Source of the DNA: Triticum aestivum
Taxonomy: Eukaryota; Streptophyta; Magnoliopsida; Poales; Poaceae
Assembly (NCBI RefSeq): GCF_018294505.1
Contig: NC_057795.1
Coordinates: forward strand, 524,897,184 to 524,961,183
DNA length: 64,000 bases
Reading direction: 5' to 3'
A model generated the notes under the pieces. The model did no database searches. It was not told where the DNA came from and worked only from the letters and a program-made list of their open reading frames with translations. The translations under genes were made by a program, and so were the position numbers. Shown here piece by piece: positions 34,350-47,078 of this stretch (positions are counted from its first letter, which is position 1; every line of letters starts with the position of its first letter).

Positions 34350-34962
34350 TGGGTGCATGAAGCCTTGGACGAAATATACAAGATGCCACTTCATAAATTT
34401 CGTCCCGAGGCTATTTTAGGTGCTGCGTCACCTTATTATTGGGCCAGGCCCATGTAATTTCGAAATACATAAGTATAGGCTATTTTTAGAGTCCGTATGT
34501 GTGGGGAAACAAGAGATAGGGTTGATTTCGGACCCCTCCACCAAGGGCCACGAAATTCCCCCCTCTTCCTCCATATATACAGCCCTTAGGGCATCGTTTA
34601 GACTTTGGGTTTTGTTTAGATTAAAAGTTCGCCATAGCTGCAACTTCGCGTACTTCGTTTGTGTTCAACGACCAGACAAAGGCGTCACAGAACCCCACCT
34701 TGATCAATAAAGCTTTCATCTTATATTCGCAATATCCAGATTGCAATCTTAGTTTCTTGCTTGTTCTTCATTTGCTCGCAGGAAACAGACCCTCGTGGTC
34801 AGGTTGATCGTGCTCCGGCGTGGTCAATAACCTCTCGGAGTTGGTTTAGCGATTGCTAAGGCGCGACGTCCTCGCACGCTCGTAGTCGGATCGTCAAAGT
34901 CGACTTCCACCAAAGCGAAATCCACCATCTCATCGAAAGACGGGACACCTTTGCCTCTATCA
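34046..34962 (+). repeat. CRM-A LTR A7
   Basis: 917 bp with intact ends; one base differs near the start (TGATGAGCACATC). Subfamily I. Followed directly by RT sequence (CCTTGTGCTG). Confidence 0.93.
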
Positions 34963-37689
34963 CCTTGTGCTGTTCCTATTATTCTAGTGCCGAAAAAGGA
35001 TGGTACATCACGTATGTGTGTTGATTGTAGAGGCATTAATAATATTACTATTCGTTATCGTCATCCTATTCCTAGGCTAGATGATATGCTTGATGAATTG
35101 AGTGGCTCTACAATATTCTCCAAAGTTGATTTGCGTAGTGGCTACCATCAAATTCGTATGAAATTGGGAGATGAATGGAAAACAACATTTAAAACTAAGT
35201 TTGGATTATATGAGTGGTTAGTTATGCCTTTTGGGTTAACTAATGCACCTAGTACTTTCATGAGATTAATGAACGAAGTTTTACGTGCTTTCATTGGACG
35301 ATTTGTGGTAGTTTACTTTGATGACATATTGATTTATAGCAGATCTTTGGAAGAACATTTGGAACATTTACGTCCTGTTTTTATTGCTCTACGTGATGCA
35401 CGTTTGTTTGGTAACCTTGGGAAGTGCACCTTTTGCACCGACCGAGTATCTTTTCTTGGCTACGTTGTTACTCCACAGGGAATTGAAGTTGATAAAGCCA
35501 AGATTGAAGCTATTGAGAGTTGGCAGCAGCCCAAAATGGTCACACAAGTGAGGAGTTTTCTTGGCCTCGCTGGATTCTATAGGCGTTTTGTGAGAGATTT
35601 CAGCACCATTGCTGCACCTCTCAATGAGCTTACAAAGAAAGATGTGTCTTTACTTTGGGGTACCGCACAGGAAGAAGCCTTCACGGTATTGAAAGATAAG
35701 TTGACACATGCTCCTTTACTCCAACTTCCTGATTTTAATAAGACTTTTGAGCTTGAATGTGATGCTAGTGGAATTGGATTAGGAGGTGCGTTATTACAAG
35801 ATGGCAAACCTGTTGCATACTTTTCTGAAAAATTGAGTGGGCCTAGTCTGAATTATTCTACTTATGATAAAGAGTTATATGCTCTTGTTCGGACTTTAGA
35901 AACATGGCAACATTATTTATGGCCCAAAGAATTTGTTATACATTCTGATCATGAATCATTCAAACATATTAAAAGTCAAGCTAAACTAAATCGTAGACAT
36001 GCTAAATGGGTTGAATTCATTGAGACTTTCCCTTATGTCATTAAACACAAGAAGGGAAAAGAAAATGTTATTGCTGATGCATTGTCTCGTCGCTATACTA
36101 TGCTTTCACAACTTGACTTCAAAATATTTGGTTTGGAGACCATCAAAGATCAATATGCGCATGATGCTGATTTTAAAGATGTAATGTAGAATTGTAAAGA
36201 AGGAAGAATGTGGAAGAACTTTGTCGTTAATGATGGATTTGTGTTTCGTGCTAACAAGCTATGCATTCCAGCAAGCTCCGTTCGTCTTTTGTTGTTGCAG
36301 GAGGCGCATGGAGGAGGATTAATGTGACACTTTGGCGTGAAAAAGACAGAGGACGTACTTGCTACACATTTCTTTTGGCCAAAGATGAGATGGGATGTTG
36401 AGCGTTTTATTGCTCGATGCACTACATGTCAAAAAGCTAAGTCACGACTCAATCCTCATGGTTTATATATGCCTTTGCCTGTACCTAGTGTTCCTTGGGA
36501 GGATATATCTATGGACTTTGTTTTAGGTTTACCTCAAACAAAGAAGGGGAGGGATAGCATATTTGTTGTCGTGGATAGATTCTCGAAAATGGCACACTTT
36601 ATACCATGTCATAAAAGCGATGATGATGTTAATGTTGCTGATTTGTTCTTTCGTGAAATTATTCGCTTGCATGGTGTGCCAAATACTATTGTTTCAAATC
36701 GTGATACTAAATTTCTTAGCCACTTTTGGAGATGTTTATGGGCTAAGTTGGGGACTAAACTGCTTTTTAGTACTACTTGTCACCCCCAAACTGATGGACA
36801 AACTGAAGTAGTCACTAGAACATTGTCTACTATGCTTAGGGCTGTTTTGAAGAGTAATAAGAAAATGTGGGAGGAATGCCTGCCTCCTATTGAATTTGCT
36901 TATAATCGTTCATTGCATTCTACTACTAAGATGTGCCCTTTTGAAGTTGTGTATGGTTTTCTACCTCGTGCACCTATTGATTTGTTGCCTCTTTCATCTT
37001 CGGAGAAGGTTAATTTTGATGCTAAACAACGTGCTGAATTGATTTTAAAGATGCATGAGTTAACTAAGGAAAACATTGAGCGTATGAATGCTAAATATAA
37101 ACTTGCTGGAGATAAGTGTAGAAAACATGTTGTGTTTGCACCTGGAGATCTTGTTTGGTTACATTTGCGTAAGGATAGATTTCCTGATTTGCGCAAATCA
37201 AAGCTAATGCCAGGTGCTGATGGTCCCTTTAAGGTGTTAGAGAAAATAAATGATAATGCATATAAACTTGAGCTGCCTGCAGATTTTGGGGTTAGTCCCA
37301 CTTTTAACATTGCAGATTTGAAGCCTTATTTGGGTGAGGAAGATGAGCTTCCGTCGAGGACGACTTCATTTCAAGAAGGGGAGGATGATGAGGACATCAA
37401 TACCATTGTTACACCCACAGCCCCTACTGCTACATATACGGGACCAATTACTAGAGCTCGCGCACGCCAATTAAATTATCAGGTACTTTCGTTTCTTGGT
37501 AATGATTCTAATGTTCATGAGAATATGATGCTCCCTAAATTGGATACATTTATTTTGCTTACAAATGAAGGGCCTAGCTTGGAGAAGGATGAACATTGGA
37601 GCAAGAACAAGCATGGAGATGATGCCATGCGTAAGGGGAACAAGAACGGAGTTACAAGTGATGATTTCAGGACTTTGAAGCCACCATAA
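34963..37689 (+). pseudogene. CRM-A Pol (RT, RNaseH, INT), two stops and integrase Asp lost
   Basis: The RT has [11 protein letters not shown] and YFDD intact. Stops: CAG to TAG at 36187-36189 and GGA to TGA at 36325-36327, both between RNase H and the integrase zinc domain. The second catalytic Asp of integrase is Asn (VSNRDTKF). Other losses: TRTL for NRTL and PGADGP for PRADGP. Clearly decayed. Confidence 0.9.
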
Positions 37690-38262
37690 TGGGTGCATGA
37701 AGCCTTGGCCGAAATATACAAGATGACACTTCATAAATTTTGTCCCGAGGCTATTCTAGGTGCTGCGTCACCTTATTATTGGGCCAGGGCCTTGTAATTT
37801 CGAAATACATTAGTATAGGCTATTTTTAGAGTCCATATGTGTGGGGAAACAAGAGATATGGTTGATTTCGGACCCCTCCACCAAGGGCCACGAAATCCCC
37901 CCCCCCCTCTTCCTCCATATATACAGCCCTTAGGGCACCGTTTAGACTTTGGGTTTTGTTTAGATTAAAGTTCGCCATAGCTGCAACTTCACGTACTTCG
38001 TTTGTGTTCAACGACCAGACAAAGGCGTCACAGAACCCCACCTTGATCAATAAAGCTTTCATCTTATATTCGCAATATCCAGATTGCAATCTCAAATTCT
38101 TGCTTGTTCTACGTTTGCTCGCAGGAAACAGACCCTTGTGGTCAGGTTGATCGTGCTCCGGCATGATCAATAACCTCTCGGAGTTGGTTTAGCGATTGCT
38201 AAGGCGCGACGTCCTCGCACGTTCGTAGTCGGATCGTCAAAGTCGACTTCCACCAAAGCGAA
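37386..38262 (+). repeat. CRM-A LTR A8, subfamily II, 3' end deleted
   Basis: Starts TGATGAGGACATC and breaks at CAAAGCGA. The next host sequence shares ATCATCTC with the deleted LTR end, so the junction is probably microhomology-mediated. A C run near 37900 and scattered point changes suggest age. Confidence 0.88.
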
Positions 38263-39657
38263 ATCATCTCCATCATGTTCTTCACGTGTAATAAGAGCCA
38301 ACATCTCCTCATCATAGTCACTAGCGGACTCATACCCACCATCCTCAGTAGCAATCATCACACGCTGAGATTTGCATTCTCTCGCATAATGACCTCTTCC
38401 CTTACAACGACGACAAATAATATCACTTGTGTGCCCAGTTGATGCCATGGAAGAAGAAGAGCTCTGTGTAGGCCCGGCAGGTGCGCTCTTGGCAAATAGT
38501 GGAGGTTGTGCCTGCTTTCTTGTATCACGGCTGGAGGGAGCAGCTGATGGAGGTGCTGGTGTAGTGGAAGTAGAGGATGCACGCGGTGTCCATGATGAAA
38601 GTCGACCTGCAGAAAAGTTAGTTCGCGCCAATGCTTGTCGATCCTGCACTTCACGTTCAGCTTAACAAGCAAGATGGAATAAACGAGTGATATTAGTATA
38701 CTCCTTATACTCTAGAATGGTTTGAATCTCTCTATTTAATCCACCTATAAAACGGGCAAGCATAGCTTCATTCTCCTCAACAATACCACATCTAATCATG
38801 CCAGTTTGTAATTCCTGATAATATTCTTCTACAGAATTTTTTCCTTGTCTTAAACGCTGCAATTTTTGAAGCAATTCACGTTGATAATATGGTGGAACCC
38901 AACGAGTATGCATAGCAGTTTCCAAAGCAGCCCAAGTAGTTGGAATAGGATATAATCTACAATGTTCAGACCACCATACACATGCAAAACTAGTGAAAGC
39001 ACAAACAGCATCAACAACCCGTCTCTCCTTGGGATATTGTAAACATGTAAAACGTTGTTCAGTTTCTAACTCCCAAGTAAGATATATATCAGGAACATAT
39101 CTACCCTCAAATGGTGGAATATTCAATTTCAGTTTCGGAATATGGTCATTATTTCGTACCTGAGGTGGTAGTGCAGGCCTACCGTTGCGAATATATACCT
39201 GAGGTCGACTTGCTGCTGGTGGTGCTGGTGGCTGCACGTAGTTCTGATTTTGATCAACCTCATCCTCATAATATTCCTCCACCTCGGCACTAACAGCAGG
39301 AGCTACAGAAGCACCAACAGCAGTAGCAGTGGCACCAGAATTTTGTCCTGGCTCAATAGGAACACGCTGTGCTCGTCCATACTGAATCGAAAGGGGGTGT
39401 TGTTGTAGTTGTTGTTGTTGCAGAGGTGCGATAGGTGCAGCCGGCGGTGGTTGTGGAAAACGCGCGAGCAATTCATTAAACTTGCTATCAAGCTTTGTTT
39501 TGAATGTCTTCTACATGCCATCTATCTTCTCCATGGCCTCGTCAAATCTGTTTAGCACATCTTGCACCTGTCCACTCATCATTTGCTGAAATTTATCATG
39601 TAGCTGTTTGTTCGTCAGTTTCTCCCAATCAGTCTCATCGGCTTGTGATCCTACCAT
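38263..39657 (-). pseudogene. Divergent CRM-A Gag with two stops
   Basis: ATG at 39657 (MVGSQADETDWEKL). Stops at 39511-39513 (in the segment before KTFKTKLD) and 38662-38664 (Lys codon of HLACKAE). The Pro/Gln-rich region differs from the other copies (VQPPAPPAASRPQ), while the Gag core and zinc knuckle (CRRCKGRGHYAREC) are kept. It ends near GGDD, short of protease. Confidence 0.85.
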
Positions 39658-39885
39658 GGTTAGCAGCAAATAGAAACACACAAGAATATGATCCTACAGA
39701 CTACTAAGAAGTGGTGGTGGTGTATCACAAACCCGTGAAGCAAATCTCAAATTCATACCAGTTCTTACCCAGCAGCAGGCGGTGATCGGCAACCGTTGTA
39801 GTCAAAACTCTCAAAGCTTGGATAGAGCGATTACCAGGGAGAGTCAAACGAACGACGTAGATGTATGTGGAGCTGGGAAGGCTTA
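39658..39885 (-). other. CRM-A leader remnant
   Basis: Gag-proximal leader of the old copy. It is interrupted at GGCTTA by a CRM-B LTR, only a few bases from the point where the same leader of host 1 was hit at 10291. No gene. Confidence 0.8.
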
Positions 39886-40859
39886 TGATGAGGACATGAC
39901 TACCTTGGATATGACCAAAAATATTGCATACATGCATATTTGTCAGGTGATTTCTAGTGCAAACTATTCAATAATCTATTTATGTTATCCAGAACAAAAA
40001 TACTTCACACACTTTTGTGTTTTGTCTAATTGCAGGTGTATGGGACATTTGTACAATCCACATATGAAGATAAGGAAGAAAGAGATGTTTATTTGCTGTT
40101 CAAAAATTTCTCTCACGTCACTTTTGGCCCAAGAGAAGATAGAGTCCAAGTCTCTCACGTTCTGGAATCAGATTCGGACTGCACAGACATACCTGACTCA
40201 AAACGTCAACAACTTTTTCATACGGACTCTGAATTGGGTGATTCTTTTTTTGTTGGAAAGTAGATTTCATGCTCTTTCCACACCAATTGGATTCACCTTA
40301 AAATTCGTCCGGAGCGTGAGTTATGGACGAAACAATCTGATGCTGCAGCAGAATCCGAGTCAAACTACAAGTCCAAAGGTGTTACGTCACCTCCACTTGG
40401 GCCCATTGGCCTTGTACGACCTAGGGTTAGTTTTAGGCTGCCTTGGGACGTCCTCCCACCTCCTTGGCTGCCACCCCTTGCTCCTATATAAGTAGATCCA
40501 TCTAGTAGCTTTTCCCTTGGGTTTTGTTTAGATTAAAGTTCGCCATAGCTGCAACTTCGCGTACTTCATTTGTGTTCAACGACCAGACAAAGGCGTCACA
40601 GAACCCCACCTTGATCAATAAAGCTTTCATCTTATATTCGCAATATCCAGATTGCAATCTCAGTTTCTTGCCTGTTCTTCGTTTGCTCGCAGGAAACAGA
40701 CCCTCGTGGTCAGGTTGATCGTGCTCCGGCGTGGTCAATAACCTCTCGGAGTTGGTTTAGCGATTGCTAAGGCGCGACGTAGTCGGATCGTCAAAGTCGA
40801 CTTCCACCAAAGCGATATCCATCATCTCATCGAAAGACGGGACACCTTTGCCTCTATCA
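39886..40859 (+). repeat. Chimeric LTR: CRM-B U3, CRM-A R-U5
   Basis: 974 bp. CRM-B through the TATA box (TATATA at 40485-40490) and about 25-30 bp beyond. From TTGGGTTTTG (about 40517) it is CRM-A to the end (CCTTTGCCTCTATCA), including AATAAA at 40617-40622. A PBS follows. The switch falls at the expected start of R. Confidence 0.9.
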
Positions 40860-42227
40860 AGTGGTATCAGTTTTCAGGTTGCTCGGTGAGAATTTCCAGT
40901 TTTTCCTAGATTAGATTATTTTCTTACCTATTGTCCAAGAAAAAGCCAAAAAACCAAAGTTAGATCTATTCATCCTTTGTCCTAGCCAGACTGAGCCTTT
41001 GCAATTTTCTTTTCATTATTTGCATTACTGAATTATCGGTTGCATCGCCGTGTCAAGTTGCTGGTCTTAGTGTCTAGTTCCTTTAGAGTTTCGAGTTCTG
41101 TTCACATTAGTCACGCCGCCACTGCATCATTATCCCGTCCCCTGTCCATCATCCCATCCACCAATTTCCACCATGTGCTACGCACTATTCATTGTCATAA
41201 TAATAGTTGAGGTCACTCAGATCTTCGCCTGATCCAATCTGCATCTTATCTAGTTTGTCTTGCAAAGAGGGAGAAAAAGAAGATAGAGAAAAAGAAAAGG
41301 AAAGGGAAGAAAAAGAAAAAAAGTGTGAGAAGAAAAAAAAGAGAAGAAAAAAATCGGATCTATCTAGAATCAATCTCGTACCTGAATTCGGATTGGAATC
41401 TGTTTAGTGCACTGTTCAGTAAAACAGGTGTATCTTCCTCATACGAAGTCCGTTTTTGCTCCATGAGAACTCAAATTAAAGCTAGCGACAAGCCGCATCT
41501 AAATAGTTACAAAAGCTAGTTCAATATTTGACACCTCAAAATCGGCTTCTAAATAGGTCTTTTTGCCCTCCGAAGTTCGTGAACACAGCTTGTTCCAATT
41601 TTTCAGGCCAGTTTTAGAATTCTTTGACTCCTCATATCAATTCGGAATTGAGTGATTCTTTTTGCATTGGAAAGCTTGAGTAGTATTCTTTGAAAATTTA
41701 TCAGAAAATTGGCTCAAACTTTTCAACAGGAAAGTTGGAGAGAGTTGTTGTATATCCTGCTTGGCAGTTGCTTTTCATCATTATCTTCACTACCGTTGTG
41801 ATCTTCACTTATATCTTGCTATCCAGAGCTACTTAGTATCCTTGATTGATGCTAGTTGTGCTACGCCATGACCTCATTAGTGTTCTAGGCTTGCGTCTCT
41901 AGTTCGTCTAGCCTAGGACCAGCACAGTACCGTCGTTGAGCGTTTATTCAACATTGCATCTCTGAATTGATTATTGCTAATCTTTTGCTACCATATATAG
42001 CCAACCTAGCTCCACATATTTCTACACCGTGTATACGTAGGTTCCCCTGGCAATCGCTTTACACAATCCTCGGAGTTATTTGACATCGCTGGTTGCCTGT
42101 CACCACCTGCCGGATGGTAAGAACTTGCAAGATATTGATATTTGCTTTACTGTGAGCACTTTACAACCACATCCTAGTAGTTCATAGGAACATTATTCTC
42201 GAATTTTGTTTCTTGTTTCTACTAATC
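40860..42227 (+). other. CRM-B leader, second subtype
   Basis: No gene. Purine tract (about 41265-41355), then about 350 bp (41380-41730) absent from the leader at 3509-4557, then the shared hairpin GTTCTAGGCT / AGCCTAGGAC (41882-41891 and 41910-41919) with a different 18-nt loop. Confidence 0.8.
40862..40870 (+). other. Primer binding site, initiator-Met tRNA type
   Basis: TGGTATCAG, two bases after the chimeric LTR. The following leader is CRM-B type. Confidence 0.86.
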
Positions 42228-43288
42228 ATGACAGGTTCCGGAGATAGAAGTTCTTGGACGACGGACACATCTTCACCATCATGAGAGTTGGGACAACACA
42301 CACCACATGGTCAGGTTATCTCTTTACCGTCATTTGAGGGTAGATTTAATCCTGCTATTTATCTAGCTTGGGAGTTTGAAGTAGAACAAGTTTTTAGTAA
42401 CCATGACTTTTCTGAACTTGAGCGAGTACAAGCTGCCACTAGAGCATTTACTGGTTTTGCTTCAGTTTGCTGGAGTGTGCATTGTAAGAAAAATATTGAT
42501 AACCAACCCACAACTTGGAAAGATTTGAAAGATGTAATGAGACAACATTTTTTCCCTCCTTACTATCGTCGTGAATTGCTTCGCAAATTTGAACAATTTA
42601 AACAAGGCAACAACACTGTTCATGCTTACTATAAAGAGTTCAAATCTTATATGCATCATTGTGACATAGAAGAATCTAAGGATGATACAATGAATAGATT
42701 TTTTGGTGGTTTGAACCATGATATTCAGGCAAGATTTCAGTATATTCCTCGTTGCATTACTGGTATGTATGTTCGTGCTTGTACCTTTGAGAGACAGATA
42801 CAGGAGGATGCATTGGGTGACTACAACAACTACTATTCCAGTTCATGCTCACCACCGCCGGTTGGTTCCTCCACTGTTGCACCTACTAGAGCAGCCCCAC
42901 CTCGGATTGTGAGTGCGGCATCATCTCAAGAGCATGGTGCATTGTCTACATCTGTACCTACATCATCTACGTCTTTGCGACAAGGTAATAGTAAAGGTAT
43001 TGATGATATAACTTCACATGAGAATGACGCATCCCTAGTTAACTTGAATGCATCATGTGTTGAGTTACCTGGTGATTTGAGCACATCACCTATTTTAGAG
43101 AATCTTGATACTGTCATGAATGCGTCATGTGATCAAACAATTGAAATACCAATAAATTTGAGTGCACCCATTGAATTAACTGTTGATGCAAAAGAATCAA
43201 TGTTTAATCATTTTGATATGACCTCTAATCTTGGTGATGATTTTGTGTTGAATGACTTATTGCATGTTTGATTATTTAAGCATGTTGT
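42228..43288 (+). pseudogene. CRM-B Gag plus acidic tail, early nonsense
   Basis: ATG at 42228. CGA to TGA at 42282-42284 stops it after 18 codons; the frame is then open from 42285 to 43271. Gag core: LPSFEGRFNPAIYLAWEFE, TTWKDLKDVMRQHFFPPYY, FKQGNNTVHAYYKEF. The core runs straight into the acidic tail (HENDASLVNLNAS, SAPIELT) without the stop seen at 7130, so Gag and tail were one frame. Another stop lies at 43269-43271; the internal region continues at 52938. No zinc knuckle. Confidence 0.82.
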
Positions 43289-44130
43289 TGATGAGGACAT
43301 GACTACCTTGGATACGACCAAAAATATTGCATACATGCATATTTGTCAGGTGATTTCTAGTGCAAACTATTCAATAATCTATTTATGTTATCCAGAACAA
43401 AAATATTTCACACACTTTTGTGTTTTGTCTAATTGCAGGTGTATGGGATATTTGTACAATTCACATATGAAGATAAGGGATAAAGAGATGTTTAAGTTCT
43501 GTTCAAAAAGTTCTCTCACGTCACTTTTGGGCCAAGAGAAGATAGAGTCCAAGTCTCTCACGTTCTGGATTCAGATTCGGACTGCACAGACATACCTGAC
43601 TCAAAACGCCAACAACTTTTTCATACAGACTCCGAATTGGGTGATTCTTTTTTTATTGGATTCTAGATTTTGTGCTCTTTCCAGCCCAATTGGATTCACC
43701 TTCAAATTCGTCCGGAGCGTTGAGGTATCGACGAAACAATCAGACGCTGCAGCAGAATCCGAGTCAAACAACAAGTCCAAAGGTGTTGCATCACCTCCAC
43801 TTGGGCCCATTGGCCTTGTACGACCTAGGGTTAGTTTTAGGCTGCCTTGGAACGTCCTCCCACCTCCTAGGCCGCCACCCCTTGCTCCTATATAAGTAGA
43901 TCCATCTAGTAGCTTTTTCCGGGGGATTTGTTTAGTTAAAAGTTAGCCATTGCAACTTTGTGTACTTCGTTTGTGTCCAACGACCAGACCAAGACCGCTT
44001 ACGGATCCCCCACCTTTATCAATACTTCATCTATATTCGCAATATTCAGATTGCTTTATCATATTCTTGCTTGTTCTTCGATTGCTTGCAGGAATAGACC
44101 TTCGTGGTCAGGTTGATTGTGCTTCGGCGT

Positions 44131-45035
44131 TGATGAGGACATCAATACAATTGTTACACCCACAGCCCCTGCTGCTATACATACTGGACCAATTACTAGA
44201 GCTCGTGCACGCCAACTAAATTACCAGGTACTTTCGTTTCTTGGTAATGATTCTAATGTTCATGAGAATATGATGCTGCCTAAATTGGATACATTTGTTT
44301 TGCTTACAAATGAAGGGCCTAGCTTGGAGAAGGATGAACATTGGAGCAAGAACAAGCATGGAGATGATGGCATGCACAAGGGGAACAAGAACGGAGTTAC
44401 AAGTGATGATTTCAGGACTTTGAAGCCACCATAATGGGTGCATGAAGCCTTGGACGAAATATACAAGATGCCACTTCATAAATTTCGTCCCGAGGCTATT
44501 TTAGGTGCTGCGTCACCTTATTATTGGGCCAGGCCCATGTAATTTCGAAATACATAAGTATAGGCTATGTTTAGAGTCCGTATGTGTGGGGAAACAAGAG
44601 ATAGGGTTGATTTCGGACCCCTCCACCAAGGGCCACGAAATTCCCCCCTCTTCCTCCATATATACAGCCCTTAGGGCATCGTTTAGACTTTGGGTTTTGT
44701 TTAGATTAAAAGTTTGCCATAGCTGCAACTTCGCGTACTTCGTTTGTGTTCAACGACCAGACAAAGGCGTCACAGAACCCCACCTTGATCAATAAAGCTT
44801 TCATCTTATATTCGCAATATCCAGATTGCAATCTTAGTTTCTTGCTTGTTCTTCGTTTGCTCGCAGGAAACAGACCCTCGTGGTCAGGTTGATCGTGCTC
44901 CGGCGTGGTCAATAACCTCTCGGAGTTGGTTTAGCGATTGCTAAGGCGCGACGTCCTCGCACGTTCGTAGTCGGATCGTTAAAGTTGACTTCCACCAAAG
45001 CGATATCCATCATCTCATCGAAAGACGGGACACCT
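44131..45035 (+). repeat. CRM-A LTR A12, last 12 bp missing
   Basis: Starts TGATGAGGACATC; breaks at GGGACACCT. It shares the private variant GCATGCACAAGG with A13. Confidence 0.9.
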
Positions 45036-45038
45036 CCG

Positions 45039-45946
45039 CATCAATACAATTGTTACACCCACAGCCCCTGCTGCTAAACATACTGGACCAATTACTAGAG
45101 CTCGTGCACGCCAACTAAATTACCAGGTACTTTCGTTTCTTGGTAATGATTCTAATGTTCATGAGAATATGATGCTGCCTAAATTGGATACATTTGTTTT
45201 GCTTACAAATGAAGGGCCTAGCTTGGAGAAGGATGAACATTGGAGCAAGAACAAGCATGGAGATGATGGCATGCACAAGGGGAACAAGAACGGAGTTACA
45301 AGTGATGATTTCAGGACTTTGAAGCCACCATAATGGGTGCATGAAGCCTTGGACGAAATATACAAGATGCCATTTCATAAATTTCGTCCCGAGGCTATTT
45401 TAGGTGCTGCGTCACCTTATTATTGGGCCAGGCCCATGTAATTTCGAAATACATAAGTATAGGCTATTTTTAGAGTCCGTATGTGTGGGGAAACAAGAGA
45501 TAGGGTTGATTTCGGACCCCTCCACCAAGGGCCACGAAATTCCCCCCTCTTCCTCCATATATACAGCCCTTAGGGCATCGTTTAGACTTTGGGTTTTGTT
45601 TAGATTAAAAGTTCACCATAGCTGCAACTTCGCGTACTTCGTTTGTGTTCAACGACCAGACAAAGGCGTCACAGAACCCCACCTTGATCAATAAAGCTTT
45701 CATCTTATATTCGCAATATCCAGATTGCAATCTTAGTTTCTTGCTTGTGCTTCGTTTGCTCGCAGGAAACAGACCCTCGTGGTCAGGTTGATCATGCTCC
45801 GGCGTGGTCAATAACCTCTCGGAGTTGGTTTAGCGATTGCTAAGGCGCGACGTCCTCGCACGTTTGTAGTCGGATCGTCAAAGTCGACTTCCACCAAAGC
45901 GATATCCATCATCTCATCGAAAGACGGGACACCTTTGCCTCTATCA
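45039..45946 (+). repeat. CRM-A LTR A13, first 9 bp missing
   Basis: Begins CATCAATAC after a 3-nt filler (CCG) following A12; ends CTCTATCA and is followed by the PBS TGGTATCAGA (45949-45958). Confidence 0.9.
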
Positions 45947-47078
45947 AGTGGTATCAGATTTCCAGGTTGCTCGGTGAGATTTTACAGTTTTTCGTAGTTT
46001 AGATCGAGTCTGTTCTTCATACCTATAGTCCACAAAAAAGCCAAAAAAAATTAGGGTTAGTTCATCCCATCCGAACCAATCTGAGCCTTGCATAATCTTT
46101 TCTGTATTTGCTTTGTTGAATTTGCGGTTGCATCGTCGTGTCCAGTTGCTGGTCTTAGCGTCTAGTCTTTTAGAGTTTCGAGTTCTGTTCACAGGTTGTC
46201 ACGTCGCCGCTGCCATATATCACCACCACATCATCATCGTCGTTGTTGCCATATACCACCACCACATATTCACCGTTAATCCGAATCCATATACGCCACC
46301 ACATATCCGCCGCCATCACGCCAATCCGAGTTCACCTGCAACATATATCCGCCACCTGTCCGTGTTCCACCAGATTCATCTTCGCCACTAGTCCGAGTTC
46401 CACCAGATTCATCTCCGCCACCAGTTCTAGTCCCAGTCCAGTAATTGTTGCATTGTTCTTGATTTCCAGATCACGCGATACTCCGAGTCGTGACAGAGAA
46501 GGACTCCCCAACTTCCGAGCCATCCGCAGAAGTAAAATAGTTCCAATTTCAAAAAAAAAACTAAGTCTGGAAAATTCTGGCTAGGCAGTTTTTAGACCAT
46601 TTGTAGACTTTTTCGAAAAAAATTTGTTGCGGAGCAAAAAAAAAGAGGAAAAAAAGTGCAAAAAAAAGAGAAAAAAAATTCAGAGTGTGCTCCTCCCTTG
46701 TTTACGTGCCGCGCCGTGATTTTGTTGGTGTTCTAGGCTCGCGTCTCTAGCACAGTCTAGCCTAGGACCAACACAGTACCGTCGTTGAGCGTTTATTCAA
46801 CTTTGCATCTCTGAATTGATTATTGCTGACCCTTTTTGCTACCATATTATAAGCCTTCCCAGCTCCACATACATCTACATCGTGCGTTTGACTCTCCCTG
46901 GTAATCGCTCTATCCAAGCTTTGAGAGTTTTGACTACAACGGTTGCCGATCACCGCCTGCTGCTGGGTAAGAACTGGTAAGAATTTGAGTTTTGCTTGAC
47001 GGGTTTGTGACACCCACCACCACCACTTGTTCGTAGTCTGTAGCATCATATTCTTGTGTGTTTCTATCGCTGCTAACC
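45947..47078 (+). other. CRM-A untranslated leader
   Basis: No gene. PBS, CCA-rich tract (about 46210-46400), A-rich runs (about 46545-46680), and hairpin arms at 46730-46739 and 46759-46768. Confidence 0.82.

Larger units (their letters stand above)
32538..34962 (+). mobile_element. CRM-A element P, right-hand remnant
   Basis: From mid RNase H through integrase to LTR A7. The start at TATGC abuts the end of LTR A6. The matching left half, ending in a TATGC copy, is not in the window. P lies in turn against RT sequence of element O. Confidence 0.83.
34963..38262 (+). mobile_element. CRM-A element O, right-hand remnant
   Basis: From RT through integrase to LTR A8, whose last 50 bp or so are deleted where it meets a minus-strand gag. 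Outermost of the three serial plus-strand nests. Confidence 0.83.
38263..39885 (-). mobile_element. Old CRM-A gag fragment, minus strand
   Basis: Divergent gag and leader of a CRM-A relative, cut on the left by LTR A8 and on the right by the CRM-B element at 39886. No LTR or pol remains. Confidence 0.82.

Noticed and set aside
32538..34962. LTR|RNaseH and LTR|RT joints as autointegration products
   Set aside because: Simple same-orientation nesting (Q in P in O) explains A6-P-A7-O-A8, if the left halves were lost at the nearby gap.
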